Source: Candidatus Accumulibacter iunctus
GTDB taxonomy: Bacteria > Pseudomonadota > Gammaproteobacteria > Burkholderiales > Rhodocyclaceae
DNA: 18,517 nt
Assembly (NCBI GenBank): GCA_002345025.1
Contig: DDUX01000148.1
Location: 8,396-26,912, forward strand
Direction of reading: 5' to 3'
Positions 7,505 through 15,381 of the stretch are shown here, piece after piece. Position 1 is the stretch's first letter; each line of letters begins with the position of its first letter. A program made the position numbers and the translations under genes. The notes below the pieces were generated by a model that was given only the letters and a program-made list of their open reading frames with translations, was not told where the DNA came from and searched no databases.

Positions 7505-7716
7505 TTGATCATTGGTTGCATCTTGCTGGACGCGGGCTGTCGCTGTCGGCTGTTGGCGCTCGCGTGTGCCCTGGGCGCGCCGTCCGGCAGCCGGCGCCGG
7601 CGGCTCGGCAGCCGATCGTCGGCGTGTCGCGGGTTTGTCGTGAGTGTGGCCAGCGCGGACACGGTGGGCGGAAGCAAGCGCTTGCCCGGGACGGCAGCAG
7701 GCGATGAAACACGAGC

Positions 7717-7746
7717 AAAAAAAGCGCGGCTCTTGGGAGCCGCGCT
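7717..7746 (-). terminator. Intrinsic terminator of the small RNA
   Basis: A ten-pair stem (AGCGCGGCTC with GAGCCGCGCT, minus-strand order) and a four-base loop are followed directly by seven T on the minus strand. This is a textbook factor-independent terminator. No protein gene ends here, which is why it marks an RNA gene. Confidence 0.9.
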
Positions 7747-7821
7747 AAATCCACACCAAAGGAGGAGGGTGGAGGAGACAAGGTGAGTAGGAGGGAAGGC
7801 CCCGCTGCAAGTGATTACGTT
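7717..7821 (-). ncRNA. Candidate small RNA with anti-Shine-Dalgarno loop
   Basis: A stand-alone transcription unit: strong promoter at 7856-7828, predicted start near 7821, intrinsic terminator ending at 7717, about 105 bases. The RNA has no plausible reading frame of its own. Its middle is strikingly C/U-rich, with CCCUCCU (7795-7789), UCUCCUCC (7778-7771) and CCCUCCUCC (7769-7761). Bases 7773-7769 (UCCAC) pair with 7754-7750 (GUGGA), leaving a 14-base loop CCUCCUCCUUUGGU, which contains CCUCCUUU, the 3'-terminal anti-SD sequence of 16S rRNA. It could bind ribosome sites on many mRNAs. I recall an Rfam family named 'Betaproteobacteria toxic small RNA', reported to carry an anti-SD element; membership cannot be confirmed here. 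It lies upstream of rplM on the same strand but ends well before the rplM promoter. Confidence 0.75.
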
Positions 7822-7827
7822 GGCGCT

Positions 7828-7856
7828 ATTATGGCTCCCCCGAGAGCAAGAGTCAA
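7828..7856 (-). promoter_or_regulatory. Sigma-70 promoter of the small RNA
   Basis: On the minus strand TTGACT (7856-7851) and CATAAT (7833-7828) stand 17 bases apart, each matching consensus at five of six bases. A six-A run lies just upstream of the -35 and the further upstream DNA is AT-rich, so an UP-like contribution is possible. Confidence 0.8.
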
Positions 7857-8247
7857 CTATTTTTTGTGCGTTGCGCAATTCTCTTTCGGCGGATTCCGAT
7901 GCGATCGACTGGAATTGTAAAAGCCATTTAATATTCATTACTTTGATCATTAATCATGAGATGCGTTTTACTATGTGCAACCTTCGATCGTTGTTCTCGC
8001 GGGCCTTCTGGCGTTTGTCATGTTGCATCGCAGCATGCGGCGGTGGCGCCCCACCGGCAGTCTTGCCGCTACAATCCGGGCGGCAGGCGAGGGCTTCTGC
8101 CGAAGACTGCGGTCATGAGCTGTCGACACACTGTTGAAGATGACGTTCGTGACCGCCTCCCTCGTCCCCTAGCGTTCTCCCGCGCTGGCGAGAGGGGAGA
8201 TTCGTGGATCGCGGGCGCGACTTTCATTTCACATCAAGGAGGAGCGA
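7857..8247. other. Gene-free stretch upstream of the small RNA and the OsmC-family gene
   Basis: About 390 bases with no supported gene. The left third (7857-7960) is notably AT-rich compared with the rest of the window and feeds the minus-strand small RNA promoter. On the plus strand TACAAT at 8070-8075 is a possible -10 for the OsmC gene, without a clear -35. It sits in the loop of an inverted repeat (TGCCGC at 8064-8069, GCGGCA at 8080-8085), which could be an operator. The reading frames here look random. Confidence 0.4.
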
Positions 8248-8667
8248 ATGGAGTGTACGGTGAAGTGGACCGGGAGCGGGATGTCGTTTCTCGCCGAGAC
8301 CGGCAGCAACCATGCGCTGGTGATGGACGGTGCTCCCGAGGCTGGCGGGCGCAACCTGGCGCCGCGGCCGATGGAACTGCTGCTCGCCGGCACCGGCGGT
8401 TGTACCGCCTACGATGTCGTGTTGATCCTGAAGAAGGGTCGTCAGGCCGTCGCCGGGTGCGAGGTGAGCCTGCGGGCGGAGAGGGCCGAGAGCGAACCAC
8501 GGGTCTTCACCAGCATCCATTTCCACTTCCGCGTCAGCGGCAAGCAGCTGAAGCCGGACGTGGTGGCGCGCGCGATCGAGCTGTCGAAGGAGAAATACTG
8601 TTCGGCGTCGATCATGCTCGGCAAGACTGCTGCCATCACGCACGATTTCGAGATCATCGAAACCTAG
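8248..8667 (+). CDS. OsmC family protein (YhfA-like)
   Basis: 139-residue OsmC/Ohr-fold protein. The two conserved redox cysteines are Cys52 in GTGGCTAYD and Cys118 in KEKYCSASI. The pattern PMELLLAGTGGCTAYDVV and the ending THDFEI are those of the YhfA-like branch, which is less well characterised than peroxidase Ohr. A thiol-dependent peroxide-related role is the family's usual assignment, not shown for this branch. The ATG has a very strong ribosome site, AAGGAGG, seven bases upstream. The stop overlaps the stop of the convergent coq7 gene at a CTAG. Confidence 0.88.
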   Translation: MECTVKWTGSGMSFLAETGSNHALVMDGAPEAGGRNLAPRPMELLLAGTGGCTAYDVVLILKKGRQAVAGCEVSLRAERAESEPRVFTSIHFHFRVSGKQLKPDVVARAIELSKEKYCSASIMLGKTAAITHDFEIIET

Positions 8668-9287
8668 ACGTAGTAGGCGGTCCGCGTCATCGCTCGCGCC
8701 GCGAGCTTCATCGCCATGACGGCAGGTGCGGGTAGCTCGCGGGCGCCAAGCTGCATGGCCGTCGCGGCATGCGCGATCTCGTCGCTCCGCATCTGGGCGA
8801 CGATTGCCCGCGACCGCGCGTCCTGGTCGGGCAGTTCGCTGAGGTGGCTGTCGAGGTGCGCCTCGACCTGTCGCTCGGTTTCGGCGAGGAAGCCGAGGCT
8901 CCAGTCGTCTCCCAGCTTGCCGGCGACAACGCCGATCGCCAGCGCACCCAGGTACCAGACCGGGTTGAGCAGGCTCTTGCGGCTACCCAGTTCGGCCAGG
9001 CGGCGTTCGGTCCACGCCAGATGCTCGGTTTCCTCGTGCGCTGCCTGCTCGAGCGCCTGGCGAACACCCGCCTGGCGCGAGGTCAGCGCCTGACCCTGAT
9101 ACAGTGCCTGCGCACAGATCTCGCCGACGTGGTTGACGCGCATCAGGGCTGCGGCATGGACCTTCTCGGCCTGCGACATGGCAGACTCGGCCGCGCTGCT
9201 TCCCGGAACCTCGCGCACCGTCGATGCCGGCGCACACAGGGTGCGCAGCGCCCTGTCGAACTCGATGATGAATCGATCGCTGATCAT
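8664..9287 (-). CDS. coq7: 3-demethoxyubiquinol 3-hydroxylase (COQ7)
   Basis: 207-residue di-iron hydroxylase for the penultimate step of ubiquinone synthesis, membrane-associated at the cytoplasmic face. Iron ligands are visible in two halves: Glu56 in NHVGEI and Glu86/His89 in EETEH, then Glu138 in ETERQVEAH and Glu170/His173 in DEIAH. A hydrophobic stretch around residues 110-125 (YLGALAIGVVAGKLG) could contact the membrane. Length and N terminus are normal for betaproteobacterial COQ7. The ATG has GAGG upstream. It is downstream of rppH and the CNP1-like gene on the same strand, with a gap of 155 bases that holds nothing I recognise. Confidence 0.95.
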   Translation of the reverse strand: MISDRFIIEFDRALRTLCAPASTVREVPGSSAAESAMSQAEKVHAAALMRVNHVGEICAQALYQGQALTSRQAGVRQALEQAAHEETEHLAWTERRLAELGSRKSLLNPVWYLGALAIGVVAGKLGDDWSLGFLAETERQVEAHLDSHLSELPDQDARSRAIVAQMRSDEIAHAATAMQLGARELPAPAVMAMKLAARAMTRTAYYV

Positions 9288-9442
9288 TCTGCCTCGGACT
9301 TTCTGGTGTGGCTGCGGGTCGCCCCGCCGGCTGGGGACGGACGCCTCGCCGGCGGCCGGCGGAGGGAATCGGCAGCGACGGCACGGCCTGCTGCTCGGTC
9401 ATCTGCTTCGCCGGCGAGGCCTCCTGCGGCGCCGACAGCCAC

Positions 9443-10018
9443 CTATGGTCTGACGCCGAGCGCCGGGTGGCCGCCGCGCCGCAAGGTGTTGATCATCTGT
9501 TCCGGGGTCTGCTGGACGACCGTGATCGGGCAGAAATACTCGGAGAAGAGAGCCGCATGGTGCCGGTTGAGCGTGCTGTTCGAGATCCGCTTCCACTGGT
9601 CGTTGCGTGCCCGGGCCCAGGTCTCGTCGGCACGGCCGAGGGCATAGAGCCGCCGTTCGCCGGTCGCGCATTTCATCCCCTCGTAACTGACGTTGCGGGC
9701 ACCGGCTGGGCTGACGATCACCAGCGTGTAGCGGACGACGGCATCGCTGCCGACGCTGAGCGAACTGCTGTCGATGAGGAACTGGTTGTTGGTCGTCGCG
9801 CTGACGGTGAAGGGAATCAGATTCTCGGTCCGGGGAAAGGCCGGCAACTCGACCTCGGCTTCCGGCGCAGGCTTGCGCTCACCATCGGGGTCGTCGCTGT
9901 CCGTCCGGCCCGACAACGGCAAGGCCATGAGGACGGCGAGCAGCCAGAGCGCACGGGACGCGCGGCGGCGCAGGCGGGCAGCGGTAGGGCTCACGGCAGT
10001 GGCTGTCGGCAACGTCAT
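9443..10018 (-). CDS. CNP1-like family protein, exported
   Basis: 191 residues. Residues 22-37 (RALWLLAVLMALPLSG) after basic residues form a signal peptide or anchor, so the protein is exported or membrane-tethered. The rest reads like the CNP1-like family (named after a cryptic neisserial protein): FTVSATTNNQFLIDSSSLSV, a central VRYTLVIVSPAGARNVSYEG, and RHHAALFSEYFCP near the end, with Cys in MKCATGERR and in EYFCP. No enzymatic function is known to me. The start ATG overlaps the rppH stop (ATGA), so it is translationally coupled; the open frame continues far upstream only as an antisense-free shadow of rppH. Confidence 0.8.
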   Translation of the reverse strand: MTLPTATAVSPTAARLRRRASRALWLLAVLMALPLSGRTDSDDPDGERKPAPEAEVELPAFPRTENLIPFTVSATTNNQFLIDSSSLSVGSDAVVRYTLVIVSPAGARNVSYEGMKCATGERRLYALGRADETWARARNDQWKRISNSTLNRHHAALFSEYFCPITVVQQTPEQMINTLRRGGHPALGVRP

Positions 10019-10560
10019 TCCTTGCCCGGGAGGCCGGCCGGCGGCGGCGTGCGGAACGGTACTGCGGCACGCTGGGCGCGGCGAGCATCGGCATTGAGGA
10101 AACGGGCAAGCTCGTTCAGCGCCTGCTCGTAGACGCGGCGCTTGAACTCGATCACCGCATCGAGCGAGACCCAGTAGCTGTTCCAGCGCCAGGCGTCGAA
10201 CTCGGGATGGTCGCACGCGCGCAGCGAAACGTCGCAGTCGCGTCCGATCAGGCGCAGCAGAAACCAAATCTGTTTCTGGCCACGATAACTCCCGCGCCAC
10301 TCCCTTCTCACCCAGTGGGTTGGCACGTCGTAGCGCAACCAGTCCTTGGTCCGGCCGAGAACGAGTACGTGCTCAGGCATCAGGCCGATCTCTTCATGCA
10401 GTTCCCGGTACATCGCCTGCTCCGGCGTCTCACCCCGCTTGATGCCGCCCTGCGGGAACTGCCATGAATGTTCTCGTATCCGCTTGCCCCAGAAGACCTC
10501 GTTTCTGGCGTTGCAAAGAATGATGCCGACGTTCGGGCGGTAGCCTTCACGGTCAAGCAT
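10015..10560 (-). CDS. rppH: RNA pyrophosphohydrolase (Nudix)
   Basis: 181 residues. Removes pyrophosphate from the 5' end of mRNAs and so primes decay by RNase E. The Nudix box is complete at residues 38-60 (GGIKRGETPEQAM then YRELHEEIGL). The family start MLDREGYRPNVGIIL and the signature EVFWGKRIREHSWQFPQGG fix the start at 10560; an upstream ATG in frame adds 15 residues that are not family-like. The ribosome site is weak (AGGT). Divergent from proS, a common betaproteobacterial arrangement, and coupled to the CNP1-like gene. Confidence 0.95.
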   Translation of the reverse strand: MLDREGYRPNVGIILCNARNEVFWGKRIREHSWQFPQGGIKRGETPEQAMYRELHEEIGLMPEHVLVLGRTKDWLRYDVPTHWVRREWRGSYRGQKQIWFLLRLIGRDCDVSLRACDHPEFDAWRWNSYWVSLDAVIEFKRRVYEQALNELARFLNADARRAQRAAVPFRTPPPAGLPGKE

Positions 10561-10779
10561 TTCCGACACCTGCACAATAAAATCATTGAGTGCATTCTTC
10601 CACATTTCCGGGGGCTTGGAAAGCGTCGCGGCGGAGGCAGGCAGCCATCGGCAGCGTCTGCCGCCGCCGCTGGCTGCGGTTGCTGCGGGCCGGACTGTGT
10701 GCCGGCATCCCGGCTCGCCTGCGGTGGCCGGGGCGAGCGTGCCGATCTCCCGGATCGCCCTTTTTCGCCGTCTGTCCAG

Positions 10780-10785
10780 TAGAAT
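10780..10785 (+). promoter_or_regulatory. Candidate -10 for proS
   Basis: TAGAAT lies 21 bases before the proS start codon. No good -35 is visible at 16-18 bases upstream. The leader would be only about 15 bases and has no clear ribosome site. Confidence 0.35.
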
Positions 10786-10806
10786 CGCGCTTTTACTTCG
10801 CCCCTG

Positions 10807-12537
10807 ATGACGATGCGCACTTCCCGGTTCTTTCTGTCAACGCTCAAGGAGGCTCCGGCTGACGCCGAGGTGGCCAGCCACAGGCTCATGCTGCGCGCTG
10901 GAATGATCAGGCGGCTGGCGGGTGGCATCTACACCTGGATGCCGCTCGGCCTGCGCGTCGTGCGCAAGGTCGAGGCGATCGTTCGCGAAGAGATGAATCG
11001 CGCCGGCGCAATCGAGCTGTCGATGCCGGCAGTGCAGCCGGCCGAACTGTGGCAGGAGTCCGGGCGCTGGGAGAAGTACGGCCCCGAGCTTCTGCGCTGC
11101 AAGGATCGGCACCAGCGGGATTTCGTCATCGGTCCGACGCACGAGGAGGTGATTACCGACGTCGTTCGTCGCGAGGTGAAGAGCTACCGTCAGTTGCCTC
11201 TCCACTTCTACCAGATTCAGGTCAAGTTCCGTGACGAGATCCGGCCGCGCTTCGGCGTCATGCGCGGGCGCGAGTTCCTGATGAAGGACGGCTACTCGTT
11301 CCACGCCAGCTTTGACGATCTGCAGCGTGAATACCGCAACATGTTCGCGACCTACACCCGCATCTTCGATCGTCTCGGTCTGAAGTTCCGGGCAGTGGCG
11401 GCCGACACCGGGTCGATCGGCGGTACCGGCTCGCACGAGTTTCACGTGCTTGCCGATTCGGGGGAGGATGCGCTCGCCTACTGTCCGCAGTCCGAGTACG
11501 CAGCCAACGTCGAACTGGCCGAGGCGCTCGCTCCGGCGGGCGGTCGCCCGCCTGCCGGCAGCAGCATGCAGAAGGTGGCGACGCCCGGGCGCACCCGTTG
11601 CGAGGACGTTGCCGAGCTACTGGCGGTGCCGCTGACGACGACGGTCAAGGCGATCGCCATCGTGCTGACCGGCGGTGACGACGATGCCGGCGGCTTCGCG
11701 CTGATCCTGCTGCGCGGAGACCACAGTCTGAACGAGCTGAAGGCGCAGAAGCTGCTCGGCGAATTCCGCTTTGCGCGCGACGACGAGATCGTCGCTGCAC
11801 TCGGCTGCCAGCCCGGCTACATCGGTCCCGTCGGCAGCAGCGGCATCGCTGTCCATGCCGACCGCAGCGTGGCGGCGATGAGCGACTTCGTCTGTGGCGC
11901 CAATGAGGCTGGTTTCCACCTCAGCGGCGTCAATTTCGGTCGCGATCTGCCCGAACCGACGCTGGTCGGCGATCTGCGCAACGTCGTCGCCGGCGATCCG
12001 TCGCCCGACGGCCGCGGCCGGCTCGAACTCTGTCGCGGCATCGAGGTCGGCCACATCTTCCAGTTGCGCAGGAAGTACGCCGAGGCGCTGAAATGCAGCT
12101 TCCTCGACGAAGGAGGTCAGAGCCGCATCATGGAAATGGGTTGCTATGGCATCGGTGTCACCCGCATCGTCGGTGCCGCCATCGAACAGGGGCACGACGA
12201 ACGCGGCATCGTCTTCCCGGCGGCGATCGCCCCCTTCGCGGTGTGCATCGTCCCGATGGGATACGGCAAGAGCGCTGCCGTCAGGGCGGCCGCCGATGCG
12301 CTGTACGCCGAACTGGTCGCCGCCGGCGTCGACGTCCTGCTCGATGACCGCAACGAGCGGCCCGGCGTGATGTTCGCCGAAATGGAGCTGATCGGCGTCC
12401 CACATCGGCTGGTGGTCGGCGAGCGTGGTCTCGCCGAAGGCCGCTTCGAGTACAAGGGGCGCCTCGACGCCGAGCCGCAGATGGTCGCCATGGCCGACAT
12501 CGGCCGCTTCCTGAAGGACCGCCTGTGCGTTGCCTGA
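10807..12537 (+). CDS. proS: Prolyl-tRNA synthetase, bacterial type
   Basis: 576-residue class II synthetase that charges tRNA-Pro. The catalytic core includes LAGGIYTWMPLGLRV, GPTHEEVITD, QVKFRDEIRPRFGVMRGREFLMKDGYSFH and, after the insertion, GCYGIGVTRIVGAAIEQ. Between about residues 225 and 385 is the INS editing domain of the bacterial type (ATPGRTRCEDVAELL, ALILLRGDHSLNELK), which removes mischarged alanine. The C-terminal anticodon-binding domain (VCIVPMGYGK to the end) is complete. The first ATG is used here; the ATG two codons later is equally possible. The next gene overlaps its 3' end by 13 bases. Confidence 0.97.
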   Translation: MTMRTSRFFLSTLKEAPADAEVASHRLMLRAGMIRRLAGGIYTWMPLGLRVVRKVEAIVREEMNRAGAIELSMPAVQPAELWQESGRWEKYGPELLRCKDRHQRDFVIGPTHEEVITDVVRREVKSYRQLPLHFYQIQVKFRDEIRPRFGVMRGREFLMKDGYSFHASFDDLQREYRNMFATYTRIFDRLGLKFRAVAADTGSIGGTGSHEFHVLADSGEDALAYCPQSEYAANVELAEALAPAGGRPPAGSSMQKVATPGRTRCEDVAELLAVPLTTTVKAIAIVLTGGDDDAGGFALILLRGDHSLNELKAQKLLGEFRFARDDEIVAALGCQPGYIGPVGSSGIAVHADRSVAAMSDFVCGANEAGFHLSGVNFGRDLPEPTLVGDLRNVVAGDPSPDGRGRLELCRGIEVGHIFQLRRKYAEALKCSFLDEGGQSRIMEMGCYGIGVTRIVGAAIEQGHDERGIVFPAAIAPFAVCIVPMGYGKSAAVRAAADALYAELVAAGVDVLLDDRNERPGVMFAEMELIGVPHRLVVGERGLAEGRFEYKGRLDAEPQMVAMADIGRFLKDRLCVA

Positions 12538-13127
12538 TCGCTCTTGCTGCCCTGCTGCTGCCGCTGACGGTGCAGGCCGGAGCGCAGAAGTACGAGCCGC
12601 TGTCGGCGAGCGTGCGGGCCGCACTCTCGCGCACGGTGTCCGATCGCGCGCCGCCCCGCAGTTCATTCAGTGATTCGATGGAGGCCATCGGCTGGCTGAG
12701 CGAGATGTCGCAGCGTCTCGAAAAACGCATTCCGGACCGCGACGCCCGCCTGGACTTCCTGCGTGCCGTGCATTACGAGGCGACGCGCGCCGGGCTCGAT
12801 CCGCAACTGGTGCTCGGTCTGATCCAGGTCGAGAGCGGTTTCAAGAAGTATGCCGTGTCGACGGCCGGCGCGCGTGGCTTCATGCAGGTGATGCCGTTCT
12901 GGGTCCGGCTCGTCGGCGGCAGCGAGGACAATCTCTTCCACCTGCGAACCAACCTGCGTTACGGCTGCACCATTCTACGCCACTACCTCGACATCGAACG
13001 GGGTGACCTCTACCGCGCGCTCGGCCGCTACAACGGCAGCCTGGGCCAGCCGCAGTACCCGAACATGGTGCGTGCGGCGTGGCAGACGCACTGGAACTAC
13101 AGCAAGCGCAGCCTCGCCATGCGCTGA
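12525..13127 (+). CDS. Lytic transglycosylase (SLT domain), exported
   Basis: 200 residues with a signal peptide (MRCLIALAALLLPLTVQA). The SLT domain carries the catalytic Glu103 in QVESGF, the family motif GARGFMQVMPFW (115-126) and RYNGS (168-172). It cleaves the glycan strands of peptidoglycan in the periplasm. The start is GTG inside the proS 3' end (13-base overlap), with AAGGA six bases upstream; this start gives a clean signal peptide. Short for the family, essentially signal peptide plus catalytic domain. Convergent with ffh, 25 bases apart. Confidence 0.9.
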   Translation: MRCLIALAALLLPLTVQAGAQKYEPLSASVRAALSRTVSDRAPPRSSFSDSMEAIGWLSEMSQRLEKRIPDRDARLDFLRAVHYEATRAGLDPQLVLGLIQVESGFKKYAVSTAGARGFMQVMPFWVRLVGGSEDNLFHLRTNLRYGCTILRHYLDIERGDLYRALGRYNGSLGQPQYPNMVRAAWQTHWNYSKRSLAMR

Positions 13128-13152
13128 CACGGCATCCTGCGGGGTGGCGTCT

Positions 13153-14508
13153 TCAGCGTATCCCCGGCATCATGCCCTTGAGGCCACGCATGAGTTGCGC
13201 CATGCCGCCGCGCGAGAACTGCTTCATCATCTTCTGCGTCTGCTCGAACTGCTTCAGCAGGCGGTTGATCTCCTGCACCTGCACCCCGGCACCCAGTGCG
13301 ATGCGCCGCTTGCGGGCGGCCTTGAGCAGTTCGGGGTGGCTGCGCTCGGCCGGAGTCATCGAGTTGATGATCCCCTCGATGCGCGCCACCGCCTTTTCCT
13401 CGCCACCGGCGGGCAACTGACCGGCGGCCTGCGAGAACTGCGCCGGCAGCTTGTCGAGCATTGAAGACAGCCCGCCCATCTTGCGCACCTGGCTGATCTG
13501 GTCCTTGAAGTCGTTGAGATCGAAGGTCTTTCCCGACTTCAGCTTGCGTGCGAACTCGATCGCCTTGTCTTCGTCGATTCCCTTCTTCGCTTCCTCGATC
13601 AGCGACAGCACGTCGCCCATGCCGAGAATGCGGGAGGCCATTCGTTCGGGATGGAAGGCCTCGATGCCGGTCAGCTTTTCGCCGACGCCGGCGTATTTGA
13701 TCGGTCGCCCGGTGACGTGGCGGACCGACAGCGCGGCACCACCACGCGCATCGCCGTCGAGCTTGGTGAGGATGACGCCGGTCAGCGGCAAGGCCTCGTT
13801 GAAGGCGCGGGCGGTATTGATCGCGTCCTGGCCCTGCATCGCGTCGACGACGAAGAGCGTCTCGATCGGCCGGATCGCCGCATGCAGCTCGGCGATCTCC
13901 TTCATCATCGCCTCGTCGATCGACAGGCGGCCGGCGGTGTCGACCAGCAGCACGTCGTGGTAGTGGCGTCTGGCCCAGTCAACCGCGTTGCGCGCGATAT
14001 CGACCGGTTTCTCGCTGGCGGTCGACGGAAAGAAGTCGACGCCGGCCTGGCCGGCAACGGTCTTCAACTGCTCGATGGCGGCTGGCCGGTAAACGTCGCA
14101 GGAGACCACCAGGACCTTCTTCTTCTGCGTCTCGCGCAACAGCTTTGCCAGCTTGGCGACGGTGGTCGTCTTGCCCGACCCTTGCAGGCCGGCCATGAGG
14201 ACGATCGCCGGTGGCTGTGTCGCCAGATTGAGACCGGCGTGCGCCTCGCCCATCAGCTGCGTCAGCTCGCGGTGCACGACGCCCACCAGCGCCTGCCCCG
14301 GACTCAGCGAGCCGATGACCTCCTCGCCGATTGCCTTTTCCTTCACCGCGGCGATCAGGTGCTTGACTGCCGGCAGGGCGACGTCGGCTTCGAGCAGGGC
14401 GAGGCGGACTTCGCGCAAGGCATCGGCGATGTTGGACTCGGTCAGGCGTGCTTCACCGCGCAGAGTCTTCATGACGCGGGAAAGGCGTTGGGTCAGGTTG
14501 TCGAGCAT
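13153..14508 (-). CDS. ffh: Signal recognition particle protein Ffh
   Basis: 451-residue SRP54 GTPase that binds 4.5S RNA and signal sequences and delivers nascent chains to FtsY. N domain, then G domain with P-loop GLQGSGKTTT (107-116), DTAGR near residue 190, TKLDGDARGG and the GVGEKLTGIE segment. The C-terminal M domain is rich in methionine and basic residues (KMMKQF, MAQLMRGLKGMMPGIR). Full length. The gene faces the lytic transglycosylase and starts 30 bases from the divergent YpjD-like gene. Confidence 0.97.
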   Translation of the reverse strand: MLDNLTQRLSRVMKTLRGEARLTESNIADALREVRLALLEADVALPAVKHLIAAVKEKAIGEEVIGSLSPGQALVGVVHRELTQLMGEAHAGLNLATQPPAIVLMAGLQGSGKTTTVAKLAKLLRETQKKKVLVVSCDVYRPAAIEQLKTVAGQAGVDFFPSTASEKPVDIARNAVDWARRHYHDVLLVDTAGRLSIDEAMMKEIAELHAAIRPIETLFVVDAMQGQDAINTARAFNEALPLTGVILTKLDGDARGGAALSVRHVTGRPIKYAGVGEKLTGIEAFHPERMASRILGMGDVLSLIEEAKKGIDEDKAIEFARKLKSGKTFDLNDFKDQISQVRKMGGLSSMLDKLPAQFSQAAGQLPAGGEEKAVARIEGIINSMTPAERSHPELLKAARKRRIALGAGVQVQEINRLLKQFEQTQKMMKQFSRGGMAQLMRGLKGMMPGIR

Positions 14509-14526
14509 CTGGATTCCAGCTTGGTG

Positions 14527-14532
14527 TAAACT
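14527..14532 (+). promoter_or_regulatory. Candidate -10 for the YpjD-like gene
   Basis: TAAACT lies six bases before the ATG of the YpjD-like gene, inside the 30-base gap to ffh. If used, transcription would start at or next to the start codon. No good -35 is seen, so this is weak. Confidence 0.25.
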
Positions 14533-14538
14533 CGAAAA

Positions 14539-15378
14539 ATGCCCGACATTCTACTGCACCTGCTGCCGCACGTCGTTTCGTCACTGCTCTACGCAGCTCT
14601 CGGGATCCACTTCTGGCACACCCGCTGGCGTGAGAAGGAGCGCTCGCTGGTCACCTTGCCGATGCAGCCGTGGGAACGGGCGGCGATCGTCGTCGCGCTG
14701 CTGATCCAGGGCTTCGGCCTTTACCAGGGTGTCTTCGGTGGCAGCGGCATGCGCTTTTCGTTCAGCTACGCGCTGTCGCTGATGCTCTGGCTGGCGGTAC
14801 TGATCTACTGGCTGGAGAGTTTCCGCTCGCGCATGGACGGCCTGCAGCCGATGGTCCTGCCGCTCGCCGCAGCCGGTGCGGCGGCGCCGGCCATCTTCCC
14901 GCAGTTGCGCGTCATCGGCCATGCCGGCGGCTTGGGCTTCCTGGTCCATTTCCTGGCGGCGATGCTGGCCTACAGCCTGTTCACCCTGTCGGCGCTGCAC
15001 GCCGTCTTCATGGGTTTTGCCGAACGCAAGCTGCACCAGCGCTCGATGACCCACAGCCTCAGCAGCCTGCCGCCGATCCTGACCATGGAGGCGCTGCTGT
15101 TCCGTATGATCACCGTCGCCTTCTGCCTGCTGACCGTCGCCCTGGTCAGCGGCGTGTGGTTCTCGGAGGAGATATTCGGCAAGGCGGCGGCGCTCGACCA
15201 CAAGACCCTCTTTGCCTTCGCCTCGTGGGGAATCTTCGCCGCGCTGCTGGTCGGTCGTCGTGTCTACGGCTGGCGCGGGCGCATCGCGCTGCGCTGGACG
15301 CTGGCCGGTTTCATGGTCCTGCTGCTGGCCTACATCGGCAGCCGTTTCGTCGCCGAAGTCGTGCTCGGTCGCCTCTGA
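14539..15378 (+). CDS. YpjD/CcsA-like inner membrane protein (cytochrome c assembly domain)
   Basis: 279 residues with about eight membrane helices. The C-terminal half has the CcsA/CcmC-type pattern: HFLAAMLAYSLFTLSALHA, an intervening loop, FRMITVAFCLLTVALVSGVWF and, after DHKTLFAF, a region ending GRRVYGWRGRIALRW. Histidines at the starts of HFLAAML and DHKTLF are candidate heme ligands. The tryptophan-rich WWD loop of true CcsA/CcmC is not evident. Divergent pairing with ffh is the same as for ypjD in many proteobacteria. The role is uncertain; the name YpjD-like is safer than cytochrome c synthase. No ribosome site is visible before the ATG. Confidence 0.85.
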   Translation: MPDILLHLLPHVVSSLLYAALGIHFWHTRWREKERSLVTLPMQPWERAAIVVALLIQGFGLYQGVFGGSGMRFSFSYALSLMLWLAVLIYWLESFRSRMDGLQPMVLPLAAAGAAAPAIFPQLRVIGHAGGLGFLVHFLAAMLAYSLFTLSALHAVFMGFAERKLHQRSMTHSLSSLPPILTMEALLFRMITVAFCLLTVALVSGVWFSEEIFGKAAALDHKTLFAFASWGIFAALLVGRRVYGWRGRIALRWTLAGFMVLLLAYIGSRFVAEVVLGRL

Positions 15379-15381
15379 GCG

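Noticed and set aside
7783..7920. A 45-residue plus-strand frame starting GTG after a purine-rich GGAGGAG
   Set aside because: It is antisense to the small RNA and its promoter, its good ribosome site is just the complement of the anti-SD block, and the peptide looks random.
7943..7957. TTGATCATTAATCAT as an FNR box
   Set aside because: The TGAT and ATCA half-sites are separated by five bases instead of four, and no promoter lies at a fitting distance.
7956..8735. A 259-codon plus-strand frame before and across the OsmC gene
   Set aside because: It overlaps the OsmC gene in another frame, has no ribosome site and Arg-rich random composition.
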